In this document: one piece after another, positions 20,469 to 33,349 of the stretch
How the letters are laid out: the number at the start of each line of letters is the position of its first letter
How positions within the stretch are numbered: position 1 is the first letter of the stretch
Origin: Kluyvera sichuanensis
GTDB taxonomy: Bacteria > Pseudomonadota > Gammaproteobacteria > Enterobacterales > Enterobacteriaceae
Reading direction: 5' to 3'
Length of the DNA stretch: 64,000 nucleotides
Assembly (NCBI RefSeq): GCF_014218705.1
Contig: NZ_JABBJF010000009.1
Location: forward strand, 86,382 to 150,381
Notes under the pieces: model-generated
Databases searched by the model: none
Seen by the model: the letters and a program-made list of their open reading frames with translations, nothing else
Told to the model about the DNA's origin: nothing
Position numbers and translations under genes: made by a program

Positions 20469-21650
20469 ATGACACGCTTTCTCGTCTGCTGTTTTGCCCT
20501 GGTTTTACTCTATCCCGCCGGTATTGATATGTATCTGGTGGGATTACCGCGTATCGCCGCTGATTTACAGGCCAGCGAAGCGCAGCTGCACATCGCGTTT
20601 TCGGTCTATCTGGCCGGAATGGCAACCGCGATGCTGTTCGCCGGGAAGGTGGCGGACCAATCGGGCCGCAAGCCGGTAGCGATTGTCGGGGCGCTGATCT
20701 ACATCGCCGCTTCCGCTATCTGTTCGCTGGCGGAAAGCGGCACCCCCTTCCTGGTGGGGCGTTTTATTCAGGGGGTCGGGGCGGGTTGTTGCTACGTCGT
20801 GGCGTTCGCTATCCTGCGCGATACGCTCGACGATCGCCTGCGGGCCAAGGTGCTGTCGCTACTTAACGGTATCACCTGCATCGTGCCGGTGCTCGCACCG
20901 GTGCTGGGGCACCTGATTATGCTCAAATACCCGTGGCAGAGCCTGTTCTACACGATGATTGGCATGGGGGTGGTGGTCTGCTTGCTGTCGGTATTTGTAC
21001 TGCGAGAATCGCGCCCGGCGACGCTACCTGCCTCGGCAGGCCATACGCCAGGAGCCGAGTCGTTGATAAATCGCTTTTTCCTCAGCCGTCTGGCGATCAC
21101 CACGCTGAGCGTGTCGGTGATCCTCACCTTCGTAAACACCTCACCGGTGCTGCTGATGGAGGTCATGGGCTTTGACCGTGGCGAATATGCCACGACCATG
21201 GCGATGACCGCAGGCGTCAGCATGGCGGTGTCATTCTCAACGCCGTTCGCTCTGAGCCTATTTAAACCCCGCACTCTCATGCTGGCATCGCAGGTGCTTT
21301 TTCTGGCGGCGGGGATTGTGCTCACGCTTGCCGGTACGCACGCCGTTACGCTCTTCGGGCTGACCTTAATTTGCGCAGGGTTCTCGGTAGGCTTTGGCGT
21401 CGCCATGAGTCAGGCGCTGGGGCCATTCTCGCTGCGGGCAGGGGTTGCCAGTTCGGCGCTGGGTATTGCTCAGGTCTGCGGTTCGTCGCTGTGGATATGG
21501 CTGTCGGCCATCCTGGGTCTTGATGCGCTGAATATGCTGATCGGGATTCTGATTGGCTGTAGCATAGTGTGCATACTGCTGATTATCTCAGTGGCTCCTA
21601 ACCGGTCTGCGCCAACACATGAAGAAGCCCCTCTCCAGTCTCGATCTTAA
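20469..21650 (+). CDS. mdtL: MFS multidrug efflux protein MdtL
   Basis: 393 residues from ATG 20469, preceded by GAGGT; this start matches E. coli MdtL, while an in-frame upstream start would add 24 residues with no counterpart. It is a 12-TM drug:H+ antiporter (DHA1). Motif A lies at [14 protein letters not shown] and motif C at [17 protein letters not shown]. In E. coli it gives low-level chloramphenicol resistance when overproduced. Its last 32 nt overlap yidZ. Confidence 0.94.
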   Translation: MTRFLVCCFALVLLYPAGIDMYLVGLPRIAADLQASEAQLHIAFSVYLAGMATAMLFAGKVADQSGRKPVAIVGALIYIAASAICSLAESGTPFLVGRFIQGVGAGCCYVVAFAILRDTLDDRLRAKVLSLLNGITCIVPVLAPVLGHLIMLKYPWQSLFYTMIGMGVVVCLLSVFVLRESRPATLPASAGHTPGAESLINRFFLSRLAITTLSVSVILTFVNTSPVLLMEVMGFDRGEYATTMAMTAGVSMAVSFSTPFALSLFKPRTLMLASQVLFLAAGIVLTLAGTHAVTLFGLTLICAGFSVGFGVAMSQALGPFSLRAGVASSALGIAQVCGSSLWIWLSAILGLDALNMLIGILIGCSIVCILLIISVAPNRSAPTHEEAPLQSRS

Positions 21651-22578
21651 TTTACTGCTATGCCTCCAGCTTCTGATGCAGGAGCGCAGCGTTACCAAAA
21701 CCGCCAAACGGATGAACGTCACGCCGTCGGCGGTCAGTAAGTCGCTGTCGAAGCTGCGAGCCTGGTTTGACGATCCGCTGTTTGTGAACACCCCGCTTGG
21801 GCTGACGCCGACGCCGCTGATGGTCAGCATGGAGCAAAGCCTGGCCGAGTGGATGCAGATGGGCAATCAGTTGCTGGATAAACCGCATCACGAAACGCCA
21901 CGCGGGCTGAAGTTCGACCTGGTCGCCGAAACGCCGCTGGTAATGATCATGTTCAACCAACTCTCCAGCCAGATTTATCAGCGCTACCCGCAGGCGACCA
22001 TCAAAGTGCGTAACTGGGACTATGATTCGCTGGATGCGATTATTCGCGGTGAAGTCGATATCGGCTTCACCGGGCGTGAAAGTCATCCCCGCTCACGCGA
22101 GCTGCTGAGCCTGCTGCCGCTGTCGATAGACTACGAGGTACTGTTTACCGACCTGCCCTGGGTCTGGCTGCGTGAAGACCATCCAGCGCTTCAGGAAGAG
22201 TGGAATCTGGAAACATTCCTGCGCTACCCGCACATCAGTATCTGCTGGGAACAAAGCGATACCTGGGCGCTGGACGACGTATTGCAGGAGATGGGGCGCG
22301 AGCGCCATATCGCGCTCAGCCTGCCGGGCTTTGAACAGTCACTGTTTATGGCCGCCCAACCGGATCACCAGATGATCGCCACCGCGCCACGCTACTGCCA
22401 GCATTATAACCAACTGCACAACCTGCCTTTAGTGCCTCGCCCGCTACCGTTTGATGCCGTGCAGCGGGAAAAACTGCAGGTGCCGTTTACCCTACTCTGG
22501 CATAAACGAAATAGTCACAACCCGAAAATTATTTGGCTCCGTGATACCCTCAAAGCCTTATATCTCGCTGTTTCCTGA
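21619..22578 (+). CDS. yidZ: LysR-family regulator YidZ
   Basis: 319 residues with an N-terminal winged HTH ([30 protein letters not shown], about residues 17-50) and a C-terminal effector-binding domain, as in LysR-type regulators. It matches E. coli YidZ, which has been linked to nitric-oxide resistance during anaerobic growth; targets are not defined. It begins inside the end of mdtL, so the two are probably co-transcribed. Confidence 0.95.
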   Translation: MKKPLSSLDLNLLLCLQLLMQERSVTKTAKRMNVTPSAVSKSLSKLRAWFDDPLFVNTPLGLTPTPLMVSMEQSLAEWMQMGNQLLDKPHHETPRGLKFDLVAETPLVMIMFNQLSSQIYQRYPQATIKVRNWDYDSLDAIIRGEVDIGFTGRESHPRSRELLSLLPLSIDYEVLFTDLPWVWLREDHPALQEEWNLETFLRYPHISICWEQSDTWALDDVLQEMGRERHIALSLPGFEQSLFMAAQPDHQMIATAPRYCQHYNQLHNLPLVPRPLPFDAVQREKLQVPFTLLWHKRNSHNPKIIWLRDTLKALYLAVS

Positions 22579-22735
22579 CTCATTATTCGTAAAAATAATA
22601 CGTTTCAGTTAGGGCGAAGTGTAAAAGTCGCGTAATACCCCTTTTCAATCGCACTTTTAGGCAGTAAAACCTGATCATAACTGGCGTAAATGTTACTCTC
22701 GTCATATCCACAGTCCATTAATCACGGAGCGAAAA

Positions 22736-23485
22736 ATGGCGACGCACTTTGCAAGAGGGATCCTTAAGGACGGACATCTACTATCGGTCAGGCTCTCATC
22801 CACCAGCCATAATATTGCGCGCCAGCTGCCGGCCCATCGCCGGACCCGCTACCTGGCTTCCCGCGCTTTGCTGGCGGAATTGCTGTTTATGCTGTATGGC
22901 ATTAGCGAACTGCCTGAAATCGAGACTCAGGAAGAAGGTAAACCGTACTTTAAGGACAGCCATCTGCCTGATTTTTCTATCGCTTATGCTGGTAACATCG
23001 TCGGCGTAGCCCTGACCACCGAAGGTCAATGCGGCCTCGATATGGAACTGCTGCGCACGCTGCGCAATACCCCGCAGGCCACGATGATGGAAAGCTACCG
23101 CTTTACCAGCAATGAGAATCTGTGGATCAACAACCAGAACGATCCACATGAAGCGCGCGCCCAGCTCATCACGCTGCGTCAGAGCGTCCTCAAGCTGTCA
23201 GGTGACGTTCACCACGACTCCCCTCAGACGCTCCAGTTACTGCCCGGCTCAGGCCGCCTGCGTTCAGCGTTAACCGACCAGCTTGAAGTCATCTGCGATG
23301 CTGAAGACGTACTGGTCTGGTCGCTGGCCGCTTCACCGTCTATCGACAAACTCAAGGTTTGGGAGTTTGATGGTAAGCACGGCTGGCGTAGCCTGCCCGA
23401 TGCCCAGACCCGGGCTAACGAACCCTCGGCACGCCTGATGAGATTCACCAGCCTACCGGCGGAGAAAGCGCTTATACTCAATTGA
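22736..23485 (+). CDS. yieE: YieE, 4'-phosphopantetheinyl-transferase-like protein
   Basis: 249 residues matching E. coli YieE. The Sfp-type fold is suggested by RTRYLASRALLAELLF (CoA-binding arginine region) and CGLDMELL (first metal motif GxD). The second catalytic motif, normally WxxKEAxxK, is not conserved: the equivalent region reads LITLRQSVLKL, with the KE pair replaced by RQ. Canonical transferase activity on acyl-carrier proteins is therefore doubtful. chrR follows 41 nt downstream in the same direction. Confidence 0.88.
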   Translation: MATHFARGILKDGHLLSVRLSSTSHNIARQLPAHRRTRYLASRALLAELLFMLYGISELPEIETQEEGKPYFKDSHLPDFSIAYAGNIVGVALTTEGQCGLDMELLRTLRNTPQATMMESYRFTSNENLWINNQNDPHEARAQLITLRQSVLKLSGDVHHDSPQTLQLLPGSGRLRSALTDQLEVICDAEDVLVWSLAASPSIDKLKVWEFDGKHGWRSLPDAQTRANEPSARLMRFTSLPAEKALILN

Positions 23486-23526
23486 TTCGGCTGGATTTCA
23501 GCCGCCATGATGGAAAAGGAGTAGTC

Positions 23527-24093
23527 ATGTCTGAAACATTGAACGTTGTGACGTTACTGGGAAGCCTGCGCAAAGGCTCATTCAACGGTATGGTGGCGCG
23601 CACCCTGCCTAAAATCGCCCCGGCGGGCATGTCCGTTTCCGCACTGCCGTCGATTGGCGATATCCCGCTGTATGACGCGGACCTCCAGCAGGAAGACGGT
23701 TTCCCGCAAAGCGTGGAAGCGCTGGCAGAACAGATTCGCCAGGCCGACGGCGTGGTTATCGTCACGCCAGAGTACAACTATTCCGTGCCGGGTGGCCTGA
23801 AAAACGCCATCGACTGGCTCTCCCGCCTGCCGGATCAGCCGCTTTCAGGTAAACCAGTTCTGATTCAGACCAGCTCAATGGGCGCTATCGGCGGCGCGCG
23901 CTGCCAGTATCATCTGCGCCAGATTCTGGTGTTCCTGGATGCAATGGTCATGAACAAGCCGGAGTTTATGGGCGGCGTGATTCAGAATAAGGTCGACCCA
24001 CAGCTGGGTGAAGTGATTGAACAAGGGACGTTGGATCATTTGACCGGTCAGTTGACCGCATTTGGCGAGTACATTCAGCGCGTTAAAGCGTAA
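23527..24093 (+). CDS. chrR: NADPH-dependent FMN reductase ChrR (YieF)
   Basis: 188 residues from ATG 23527; the start matches E. coli YieF/ChrR, and the in-frame upstream GTG/ATT region is not conserved. It is a flavodoxin-fold reductase with FMN phosphate loop GSLRKGSFN and second flavin motif PEYNYSVPGGLKNAIDW. The E. coli enzyme reduces quinones, chromate and other metals by two- or four-electron transfer and protects against oxidative stress. Cytoplasmic tetramer by homology. Confidence 0.97.
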   Translation: MSETLNVVTLLGSLRKGSFNGMVARTLPKIAPAGMSVSALPSIGDIPLYDADLQQEDGFPQSVEALAEQIRQADGVVIVTPEYNYSVPGGLKNAIDWLSRLPDQPLSGKPVLIQTSSMGAIGGARCQYHLRQILVFLDAMVMNKPEFMGGVIQNKVDPQLGEVIEQGTLDHLTGQLTAFGEYIQRVKA

Positions 24094-24102
24094 GTACAGG
24101 CT

Positions 24103-24140
24103 GATGCCCTCACCCTGGCCCTCTCCCACAGGGAGAGGGT
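24103..24140. repeat. Dispersed palindromic repeat
   Basis: CCCTCACCCTGGCCCTCTCCC followed by GGGAGAGGG forms a short hairpin of a type scattered between genes in enterobacteria. It lies after chrR and just before the convergent terminator. Confidence 0.55.
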
Positions 24141-24150
24141 ACAAACACTA

Positions 24151-24175
24151 AAGCCCTTTTCGATGAAAAGGGCTT
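24151..24175. terminator. Hairpin between convergent chrR and adeP
   Basis: Perfect 10-bp stem AAGCCCTTTT/AAAAGGGCTT with a 5-nt loop, 5 nt from the adeP stop. T-runs lie within the arms rather than after them, so termination is likely in both directions but not certain. Confidence 0.7.
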
Positions 24176-24180
24176 ACTGT

Positions 24181-25518
24181 TTATTTTGCGTCAATAAACA
24201 CAATCTTCAGAATAAACAGCAGTGCGACAACAATCACGCACGGGCTGAGGTCGCGGAAACGACCGGTACCGATTTTCATCACGCAGTAAGAGATGAAGCC
24301 CAGCGCAATACCTTCGGTGATTGAGAAGCTGAACGGCATCATCACCGCGGTAATAAACGCAGGAACCGCTTCGGTCAGGTCATCCCACTTCACGCGAGAC
24401 AGGCTGGATGTCATCAGGACACCCACGTAAATCAGCGCGCCTGCAGCCGCATAGCCCGGCACCATACCCGCCAGCGGCGACAGGAAGATAACCAGCAGGA
24501 ACAGCAGACCAACCACTACCGCCGTCAGACCGGTACGACCGCCCACGGACACGCCGGAGGAAGATTCGATATACGCGGTGACGGAAGAGGTGCCGATAAA
24601 GGAGCCAGCAACCGAGGAGACGCTATCGACAAACAGCGCCTGCTTCATGCGTGGGAACTTGCCTTTCGCGTCGGCCAGACCGGCTTTGTCAGTCACGCCA
24701 ATCAACGTACCGGAGGAGTCAAACAGGTTTACCAGCATGAAGGAGAAGATAACGCCCGCCAGACCCAGGTTGAAGGAGCCTGCGAGGTCAACATGACCGA
24801 CCACGGTGGTAATGCTCGGCGGCGCAGAAACGATGCCGCTGTAGTGCACATCGCCCAGCATCCAGCCCAACAGCGTGGTTACCACGATAGAAACCAGCAC
24901 CGCTGCGTGAATGTTGCGGGAAGCCAGAATCGCAATGATAAAGAAGCCCAGCACACCCAGCAGTACGCTGTGAGAGGTCAGGTTACCGATAGAGACCAGC
25001 GTGTCCTGGTTTGCCACGATAACGCCAGCATTTTTCAGACCCATCATGCCGATGAACAGACCGATACCGCTGGTGATACCTACGCGCAGGCTCACCGGGA
25101 TATTGGCAATCATCCAGTAACGCACGCGGAAAATCGTCAACAGCAGCAGACCGATAGCGCCCCAGAAGATAGCGCCCATACCGACCTGCCACGGCAGGCC
25201 CATCGCCTGCACGACGACGAACGCGAAGAACGCGTTCAGGCCCATTGCCGGTGCCAGTGCGACCGGCAGGTTGGCAAAGATGCCCATCAGAATACTGCCC
25301 AGCGCCGCGATCAGGCAGGTAGTTACAAACACTGCGCTGGTGTCCATGCCAGCTACGCCAAGAATTTGCGGGTTAACGAAAACGATGTAGACCATCGTCA
25401 GGAAGGTCGTGAAACCGGCGATCACTTCGGTACGTGCCGTCGTGCCGTGCTCGCGCAGTTTAAACACGCGCTCCAGAATCCCCTGACCGGAAGCCGGGGT
25501 GGTGTGTTGTTGACTCAT
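24181..25518 (-). CDS. adeP: Adenine permease AdeP
   Basis: 445 residues, an inner-membrane H+-coupled purine transporter of the AzgA-type NCS2 family, nearly identical to E. coli AdeP (YieG), a high-affinity adenine permease. Conserved family motifs include ALAPAMGLNAFFAF near residue 90, MLVNLFDSSGTLIGV, and GTSSVTAYIESSSGVSVGGRTGL. A PurR box sits inside its promoter, which fits purine repression. It is divergent from yieH. Confidence 0.98.
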   Translation of the reverse strand: MSQQHTTPASGQGILERVFKLREHGTTARTEVIAGFTTFLTMVYIVFVNPQILGVAGMDTSAVFVTTCLIAALGSILMGIFANLPVALAPAMGLNAFFAFVVVQAMGLPWQVGMGAIFWGAIGLLLLTIFRVRYWMIANIPVSLRVGITSGIGLFIGMMGLKNAGVIVANQDTLVSIGNLTSHSVLLGVLGFFIIAILASRNIHAAVLVSIVVTTLLGWMLGDVHYSGIVSAPPSITTVVGHVDLAGSFNLGLAGVIFSFMLVNLFDSSGTLIGVTDKAGLADAKGKFPRMKQALFVDSVSSVAGSFIGTSSVTAYIESSSGVSVGGRTGLTAVVVGLLFLLVIFLSPLAGMVPGYAAAGALIYVGVLMTSSLSRVKWDDLTEAVPAFITAVMMPFSFSITEGIALGFISYCVMKIGTGRFRDLSPCVIVVALLFILKIVFIDAK

Positions 25519-25616
25519 TATTAATTTCCGCAGACATGGAAGGAAAATTCGTCGCTATCCTATACCAAAATGCGACAATAGGCGCGGTTGCGAGATACTT
25601 TTTTTCATTGATTTTG

Positions 25617-25644
25617 CTTATACGGCAACGATTGCGTCTCCCAA
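25617..25644 (-). promoter_or_regulatory. adeP promoter with PurR operator
   Basis: On the minus strand TTGGGA (25639-25644), a 16-nt spacer and TATAAG (25617-25622). The spacer is almost entirely the sequence ACGCAATCGTTGCCGT (25622-25637), which matches 13 of 16 bases of the PurR consensus ACGCAAACGTTTTCGT. Repression by PurR with hypoxanthine or guanine is inferred. Confidence 0.72.
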
Positions 25645-25687
25645 TTCGGCATTACGTAAACGTTAAACTTGTTAAAAAGGAAATGAC

Positions 25688-26353
25688 ATGTCCGGAGTTG
25701 AAGCGGTTTTTTTCGACTGTGACGGTACGCTGGTAGACAGCGAAGTGATCTGTTCACGGGCCTACGTCCATATGTTTAAAACATTTGGCATCACGCTCGA
25801 TCTGGAAGAGATTTTTAAACGTTTCAAGGGCGTAAAGCTCTACGAGATTATCGACATCATCAACGATGAGCACGGCACTCAGTTGGAGAAAGCTGAGTTA
25901 GAACCGGTTTACCGCGCCGAGGTCGCACGCCTGTTCGACACCGAGCTGGAGGTGATTGCCGGGGCGAATGCGTTGCTCGACGCGGTTAGCGTACCAATGT
26001 GCGTCGTGTCGAACGGCCCGGTCAGCAAAATGCAGCATTCGCTCGGCAAGCTGGAGATGTTGCACCATTTCCCGGATAAGCTGTTCAGCGGCTACGATAT
26101 CCAACGCTGGAAGCCAGACCCGGCGCTGATGCACCATGCGGCGAAAGCAATGAACGTGGACGTGGAGAAGTGCATTCTGGTGGATGACTCTTCCGCTGGC
26201 GCGCAGTCGGGGATTGATGCGGGCATGGAGGTGTTCTACTTCTGCGCTGACCCGCACAACAAACCAATCGTTCACCCGAAGGTGACAACGTTTACCGATC
26301 TGGCGGAGCTCCCGGCGCTGTGGAAAGCACGCGGCTGGGACATTACGCGATAG
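25688..26353 (+). CDS. yieH: HAD phosphatase YieH (6-phosphogluconate phosphatase)
   Basis: 221 residues, HAD subfamily IA. Motif I FFDCDGTLVDSE (nucleophile Asp9), motif II VVSNGP, lysine motif KPDP and motif IV ILVDDSSAG are all present, with a helical cap between them. E. coli YieH hydrolyses 6-phosphogluconate and related phosphates; the same is expected here. The ribosome-binding site is AAGGAAATGAC. Convergent with phoU across a terminator. Confidence 0.96.
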   Translation: MSGVEAVFFDCDGTLVDSEVICSRAYVHMFKTFGITLDLEEIFKRFKGVKLYEIIDIINDEHGTQLEKAELEPVYRAEVARLFDTELEVIAGANALLDAVSVPMCVVSNGPVSKMQHSLGKLEMLHHFPDKLFSGYDIQRWKPDPALMHHAAKAMNVDVEKCILVDDSSAGAQSGIDAGMEVFYFCADPHNKPIVHPKVTTFTDLAELPALWKARGWDITR

Positions 26354-26355
26354 AA

Positions 26356-26387
26356 AACAAAAAACCTGCCGCGGCAGGTTTTTTTAC
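26356..26387. terminator. Bidirectional terminator between yieH and phoU
   Basis: Perfect stem AACCTGCC-GC-GGCAGGTT (26363-26380) with a T-run on the right and an A-run on the left. Confidence 0.88.
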
Positions 26388-26400
26388 GCTATTGAAGCAA

Positions 26401-27126
26401 TCACTCTTTCGGGTCTTTCCCCGCCAGTAGCTTATCCAGCTCATCGCCGCCCACGTGACGGAAGTCTTGCCCCTTCACGAAGTAGAAGATGTATTCGCAG
26501 ATATTCTGGCAGCGGTCACCGATACGCTCGATAGAGCGCGCACAGAACAGCGCGGTCAGCACGCTTGGAATGGTGCGCGAGTCTTCCATCATATAGGTCA
26601 TCAGCTGGCGCACGATGCCTTCATATTCCTGGTCAACTTTCTTATCTTCACGATAGATACGTACCGCTTCGTCGAGGTCCATACGCGCGAACGCGTCCAG
26701 CACGTCATGCAGCATCTGCACGGTGTGGCGGCCCAGCGATTCCAGGCTGACCAGCAGCGGCTGGTGCTGCTGGGAGAATTTCTCCAGCGCGGTGCGACAG
26801 ATTTTATCCGCCACGTCACCAATACGTTCCAGCTCGGCGATGGTTTTAATAATCGCCATCACCAGACGCAGGTCGCTCGCGGTTGGCTGGCGCTTGGCGA
26901 TGATGCGCACGCAGGCTTCATCAATCGCCACTTCCATCATATTGACGTGCTTATCGCCGTCGATAACGCGCTTTGCCAGTTCACTATCCTGGTTGTGCAT
27001 GGCGGTAATCGCATCAGACAACTGCTGCTCTACCATGCCGCCCATGGTCATCACCTGGGTGCGGATGCTTTCCAGTTCTGCGTTGAACTGGCCGGAAATA
27101 TGTTTATTAAGGTTTAAATTATCCAT
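26401..27126 (-). CDS. phoU: Phosphate signalling regulator PhoU
   Basis: 241 residues from ATG 27126, the E. coli start and length ([20 protein letters not shown]). All-helical, two repeats of the PhoU domain, each with the acidic metal-binding motif ([11 protein letters not shown] and [11 protein letters not shown]). PhoU couples the PstSCAB transporter to PhoR so that the Pho regulon is off when phosphate is ample. Last gene of the pst operon. Confidence 0.99.
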   Translation of the reverse strand: MDNLNLNKHISGQFNAELESIRTQVMTMGGMVEQQLSDAITAMHNQDSELAKRVIDGDKHVNMMEVAIDEACVRIIAKRQPTASDLRLVMAIIKTIAELERIGDVADKICRTALEKFSQQHQPLLVSLESLGRHTVQMLHDVLDAFARMDLDEAVRIYREDKKVDQEYEGIVRQLMTYMMEDSRTIPSVLTALFCARSIERIGDRCQNICEYIFYFVKGQDFRHVGGDELDKLLAGKDPKE

Positions 27127-27155
27127 CATTTCTCCAAATGCCCAAAAGATTTCGA

Positions 27156-27240
27156 GCGAGAACAAGGCGGCAACTGCGCGAATCCCCGGGAGCGTAGTCT
27201 ACTACGTGACCGGGGTGAGCAAAGGCAGCCAACGCGGTTA
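27156..27240. repeat. Dispersed imperfect palindrome between pstB and phoU
   Basis: The centre is CCCCGG...CGTAGT-CT-ACTACG...CCGGGG (27184-27215), flanked by GGCGGCAACTG and GGCAGCCAACGC arms. Elements of this form occur between genes in many enterobacterial genomes. Here it lies within the pst transcript and could form a stable mRNA hairpin. Confidence 0.65.
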
Positions 27241-27261
27241 TCGCTTGAAAGCTGAAGGGCA

Positions 27262-29939
<2,678 letters not shown>

Positions 29940-29981
29940 TCACTCTTTCCAGTTTAAAATCCGCCACGACGCTTACACGTT

Positions 29982-30001
29982 GCCCGGCGTTTCCGCCGGG
30001 C
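29982..30001 (-). other. pstS-pstC intercistronic hairpin
   Basis: Perfect 8-bp stem GCCCGGCG/CGCCGGGC with a 4-nt loop, 8 nt past the pstS stop. No T-run follows. It probably protects the pstS message or attenuates downstream transcription. Confidence 0.65.
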
Positions 30002-30009
30002 GACAGTAA

Positions 30010-31089
<1,080 letters not shown>

Positions 31090-31100
31090 CTACGAGGAGC

Positions 31101-31156
31101 AAAATAGGACAATCAGGTGACAGTTATATGTAAGGTTTATTACAGTTTAATGACAA
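31101..31156 (-). promoter_or_regulatory. pstS promoter with two tandem PhoB boxes
   Basis: On the minus strand TTGTCATTAAACTGTAAT (31139-31156) and CTTACATATAACTGTCAC (31117-31134) lie 22 bp apart, each close to the pho-box consensus CTGTCATAWAWCTGTCAY. A -10-like TATTTT (31101-31106) follows 10 nt later, the spacing of PhoB-activated promoters in which the box replaces the -35. Confidence 0.9.
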
Positions 31157-31247
31157 CGAAAACCACGCGAAAAATAATATTATTAAACCAATATAAATCA
31201 GTATGTTATAAAAATAATTTACAATGAAATTACGGCAAGATTTTCTT

Positions 31248-31281
31248 TTTATGACAGCAAAAAAATCATGCTTTATGACAG
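31248..31281 (-). promoter_or_regulatory. Two further PhoB half-sites
   Basis: CTGTCATAAA, the left half of a pho box, occurs twice on the minus strand (31272-31281 and 31248-31257), 24 bp apart and about 100 bp upstream of the main boxes. Their partner halves are degenerate. Function is not established. Confidence 0.35.
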
Positions 31282-31292
31282 TTTCTGATGAT

Positions 31293-31328
31293 AAAAAAAA
31301 TCCGGCTGTGCCTGAGGCAGAGCCGGAT
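31293..31328 (-). terminator. glmS terminator
   Basis: Stem ATCCGGCT/AGCCGGAT extended inward by partially paired CTGCC/GGCAC, followed on the minus strand by eight Ts, 19 nt past the glmS stop. Confidence 0.88.
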
Positions 31329-31346
31329 CGTTTTGACTAACCGAAC

Positions 31347-33176
31347 TTATTCGACGGTAACCGACTTCGCCAGGTTACGCGGCTGGTCCACATCGGTGCC
31401 TTTGATCAGCGCCACGTGGTAAGCCAGCAGTTGCAGCGGCACGGTGTAGAAAATAGGTGCAATCACCTCTTCCACGTGCGGCATCTCGATGATGTGCATA
31501 TTGTCGCTGTTGCTGAACGCCGCATCACGGTCGGCAAACACGTACAGCTCACCGCCGCGCGCGCGCACCTCTTCAATGTTGGACTTCAGTTTTTCCAGCA
31601 GTTCGTTATTCGGTGCGACGACGATAACCGGCATGTCCGCGTCGATAAGCGCCAGCGGGCCGTGTTTCAGCTCGCCTGCGGCATACGCTTCCGCGTGAAT
31701 GTAGGAGATCTCTTTGAGCTTCAGCGCACCTTCAAGGGCAATCGGGTACTGATCGCCACGGCCCAGGAACAGCGCGTGATGCTTGTCGGAGAAATCTTCT
31801 GCAAGCGCTTCAATACGTTTGTCCTGAGACAGCATCTGCTCGATGCGGCTTGGCAGCGCCTGCAGCGCATGAACAATCTCATGCTCTACGGACGCATCCG
31901 CCCCTTTCAGGCGCGCCATCTTCGCCACCAGCATCAGCAGAACCGTCAGCTGGGTGGTGAATGCTTTAGTGGATGCCACGCCAATTTCAGCCCCGGCGTT
32001 GGTCATAATCGCCAGATCGGACTCACGCACCAGTGAGGAGCCCGCGACGTTACAAACCGCCAGCGAGCCCAGGTAACCCAGCTCTTTGGTCAAACGCAGG
32101 CCTGCCAGCGTGTCGGCGGTTTCGCCAGACTGCGACAGGGTAATCACCAGGCTGTTCGGGCGAACGGCTGATTTGCGATAGCGGAATTCAGAGGCAATTT
32201 CGACATCACACGGCATGCCAGCCAGCGATTCAAACCAGTAGCGCGCGACCATCCCTGAGTTATAGGAGGTGCCGCAGGCGATAATCTGGATATGCTCAAC
32301 GCGAGAAAGCAGCGCGTCGGCCTGTGGACCCAGCTCGCTGAGATCCACTTCGCCGTGGCTGATACGCCCGGTTAAGGTGTTTTTGATGGCGTTCGGCTGC
32401 TCGTAGATCTCTTTCTGCATGTAGTGGCGATAGATACCTTTATCACCCGCATCATATTGCAGATTAGATTCGATCTCCTGACGCTTCACGCTGGCACCGG
32501 ACTTATCGAATACCGCGACCGAACGGCGCGTCACTTCGGCAATATCGCCCTCTTCGAGGAAGATAAAGCGACGGGTCACCGGCAGCAGCGCCAGTTGGTC
32601 TGAAGCGATAAAGTTCTCGCCCATGCCGAGGCCGATAACCAGCGGGCTACCGGAACGCGCGGCCAGCAGCGTGCTTGGGTCGCGGGAGTCCATAATCACC
32701 GTGCCGTAGGCACCGCGCAGCTGCGGAATAGCGCGCAGCACGGCTTCACGCAGGGTACCGCCCTGTTCCATCTCCCAGTGCACCAGGTGAGCGATCACCT
32801 CGGTGTCGGTCGCTGAAACAAAAACATAGCCACGCGCCTGCAGCATTTCACGCAGCGGTTCATGGTTTTCGATGATGCCGTTATGCACCACCGCAATGTG
32901 GTCAGACACATGCGGATGCGCGTTACCTTCCGACGGTTCGCCGTGGGTTGCCCAGCGGGTGTGAGCAATACCGGTACCGCCCACCAGCGGATGTTCTTCC
33001 GCGGCTTGTGACAGCATCTGGACTTTCCCCAGACGACGCAGGCGGGTCATATGACCTTCAGCGTCTACTACGGCCAGACCAGCAGAGTCATAGCCACGGT
33101 ATTCCAGGCGACGGAGACCTTCGAGAAGGATTTCAGCTACATCACGTTGCGCGACTGCGCCAACAATTCCACACAT
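31347..33176 (-). CDS. glmS: Glucosamine-6-phosphate synthase GlmS
   Basis: 609 residues. It makes glucosamine 6-phosphate from fructose 6-phosphate and glutamine, the first step towards UDP-GlcNAc for peptidoglycan and LPS. The N-terminal Ntn glutaminase has Cys1 exposed after Met removal ([13 protein letters not shown]). Two SIS sugar-isomerase domains follow ([20 protein letters not shown]), and the C-terminus is SVTVE. It is the second gene after glmU; in E. coli its message is processed and activated by the small RNA GlmZ. Confidence 0.99.
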   Translation of the reverse strand: MCGIVGAVAQRDVAEILLEGLRRLEYRGYDSAGLAVVDAEGHMTRLRRLGKVQMLSQAAEEHPLVGGTGIAHTRWATHGEPSEGNAHPHVSDHIAVVHNGIIENHEPLREMLQARGYVFVSATDTEVIAHLVHWEMEQGGTLREAVLRAIPQLRGAYGTVIMDSRDPSTLLAARSGSPLVIGLGMGENFIASDQLALLPVTRRFIFLEEGDIAEVTRRSVAVFDKSGASVKRQEIESNLQYDAGDKGIYRHYMQKEIYEQPNAIKNTLTGRISHGEVDLSELGPQADALLSRVEHIQIIACGTSYNSGMVARYWFESLAGMPCDVEIASEFRYRKSAVRPNSLVITLSQSGETADTLAGLRLTKELGYLGSLAVCNVAGSSLVRESDLAIMTNAGAEIGVASTKAFTTQLTVLLMLVAKMARLKGADASVEHEIVHALQALPSRIEQMLSQDKRIEALAEDFSDKHHALFLGRGDQYPIALEGALKLKEISYIHAEAYAAGELKHGPLALIDADMPVIVVAPNNELLEKLKSNIEEVRARGGELYVFADRDAAFSNSDNMHIIEMPHVEEVIAPIFYTVPLQLLAYHVALIKGTDVDQPRNLAKSVTVE

Positions 33177-33194
33177 AGTTTTCTATTCCGATTT

Positions 33195-33243
33195 TGGCAT
33201 TATGCCATGCGTTGTCGGTCAACCTGTTGCCCGTATTCCGGGC
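33195..33243 (-). promoter_or_regulatory. glmU-glmS intercistronic leader
   Basis: The 173-nt gap holds two small stem-loops: GCCCG/CGGGC (33229-33243) and TGGCA-TAA-TGCCA (33195-33207), the second close to the glmS start. In E. coli the equivalent segment carries the RNase E cut site and the GlmZ pairing region. The match is by position and shape only. Confidence 0.45.
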
Positions 33244-33349
33244 GCCCCGAGCCTTGTAGAGAGTGGGGTTATTTTTATAGGTACTGCTTTTTGGGCGGGA
33301 GATTATGTTATCTCCTCACCCATGTAGGCCTGTATCAGGTCTACAGAAA

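Noticed and set aside
24103..24140. CRISPR-like repeat
   Set aside because: It is a single palindromic copy with no spacers and no cas genes. No CRISPR array is present in the window.
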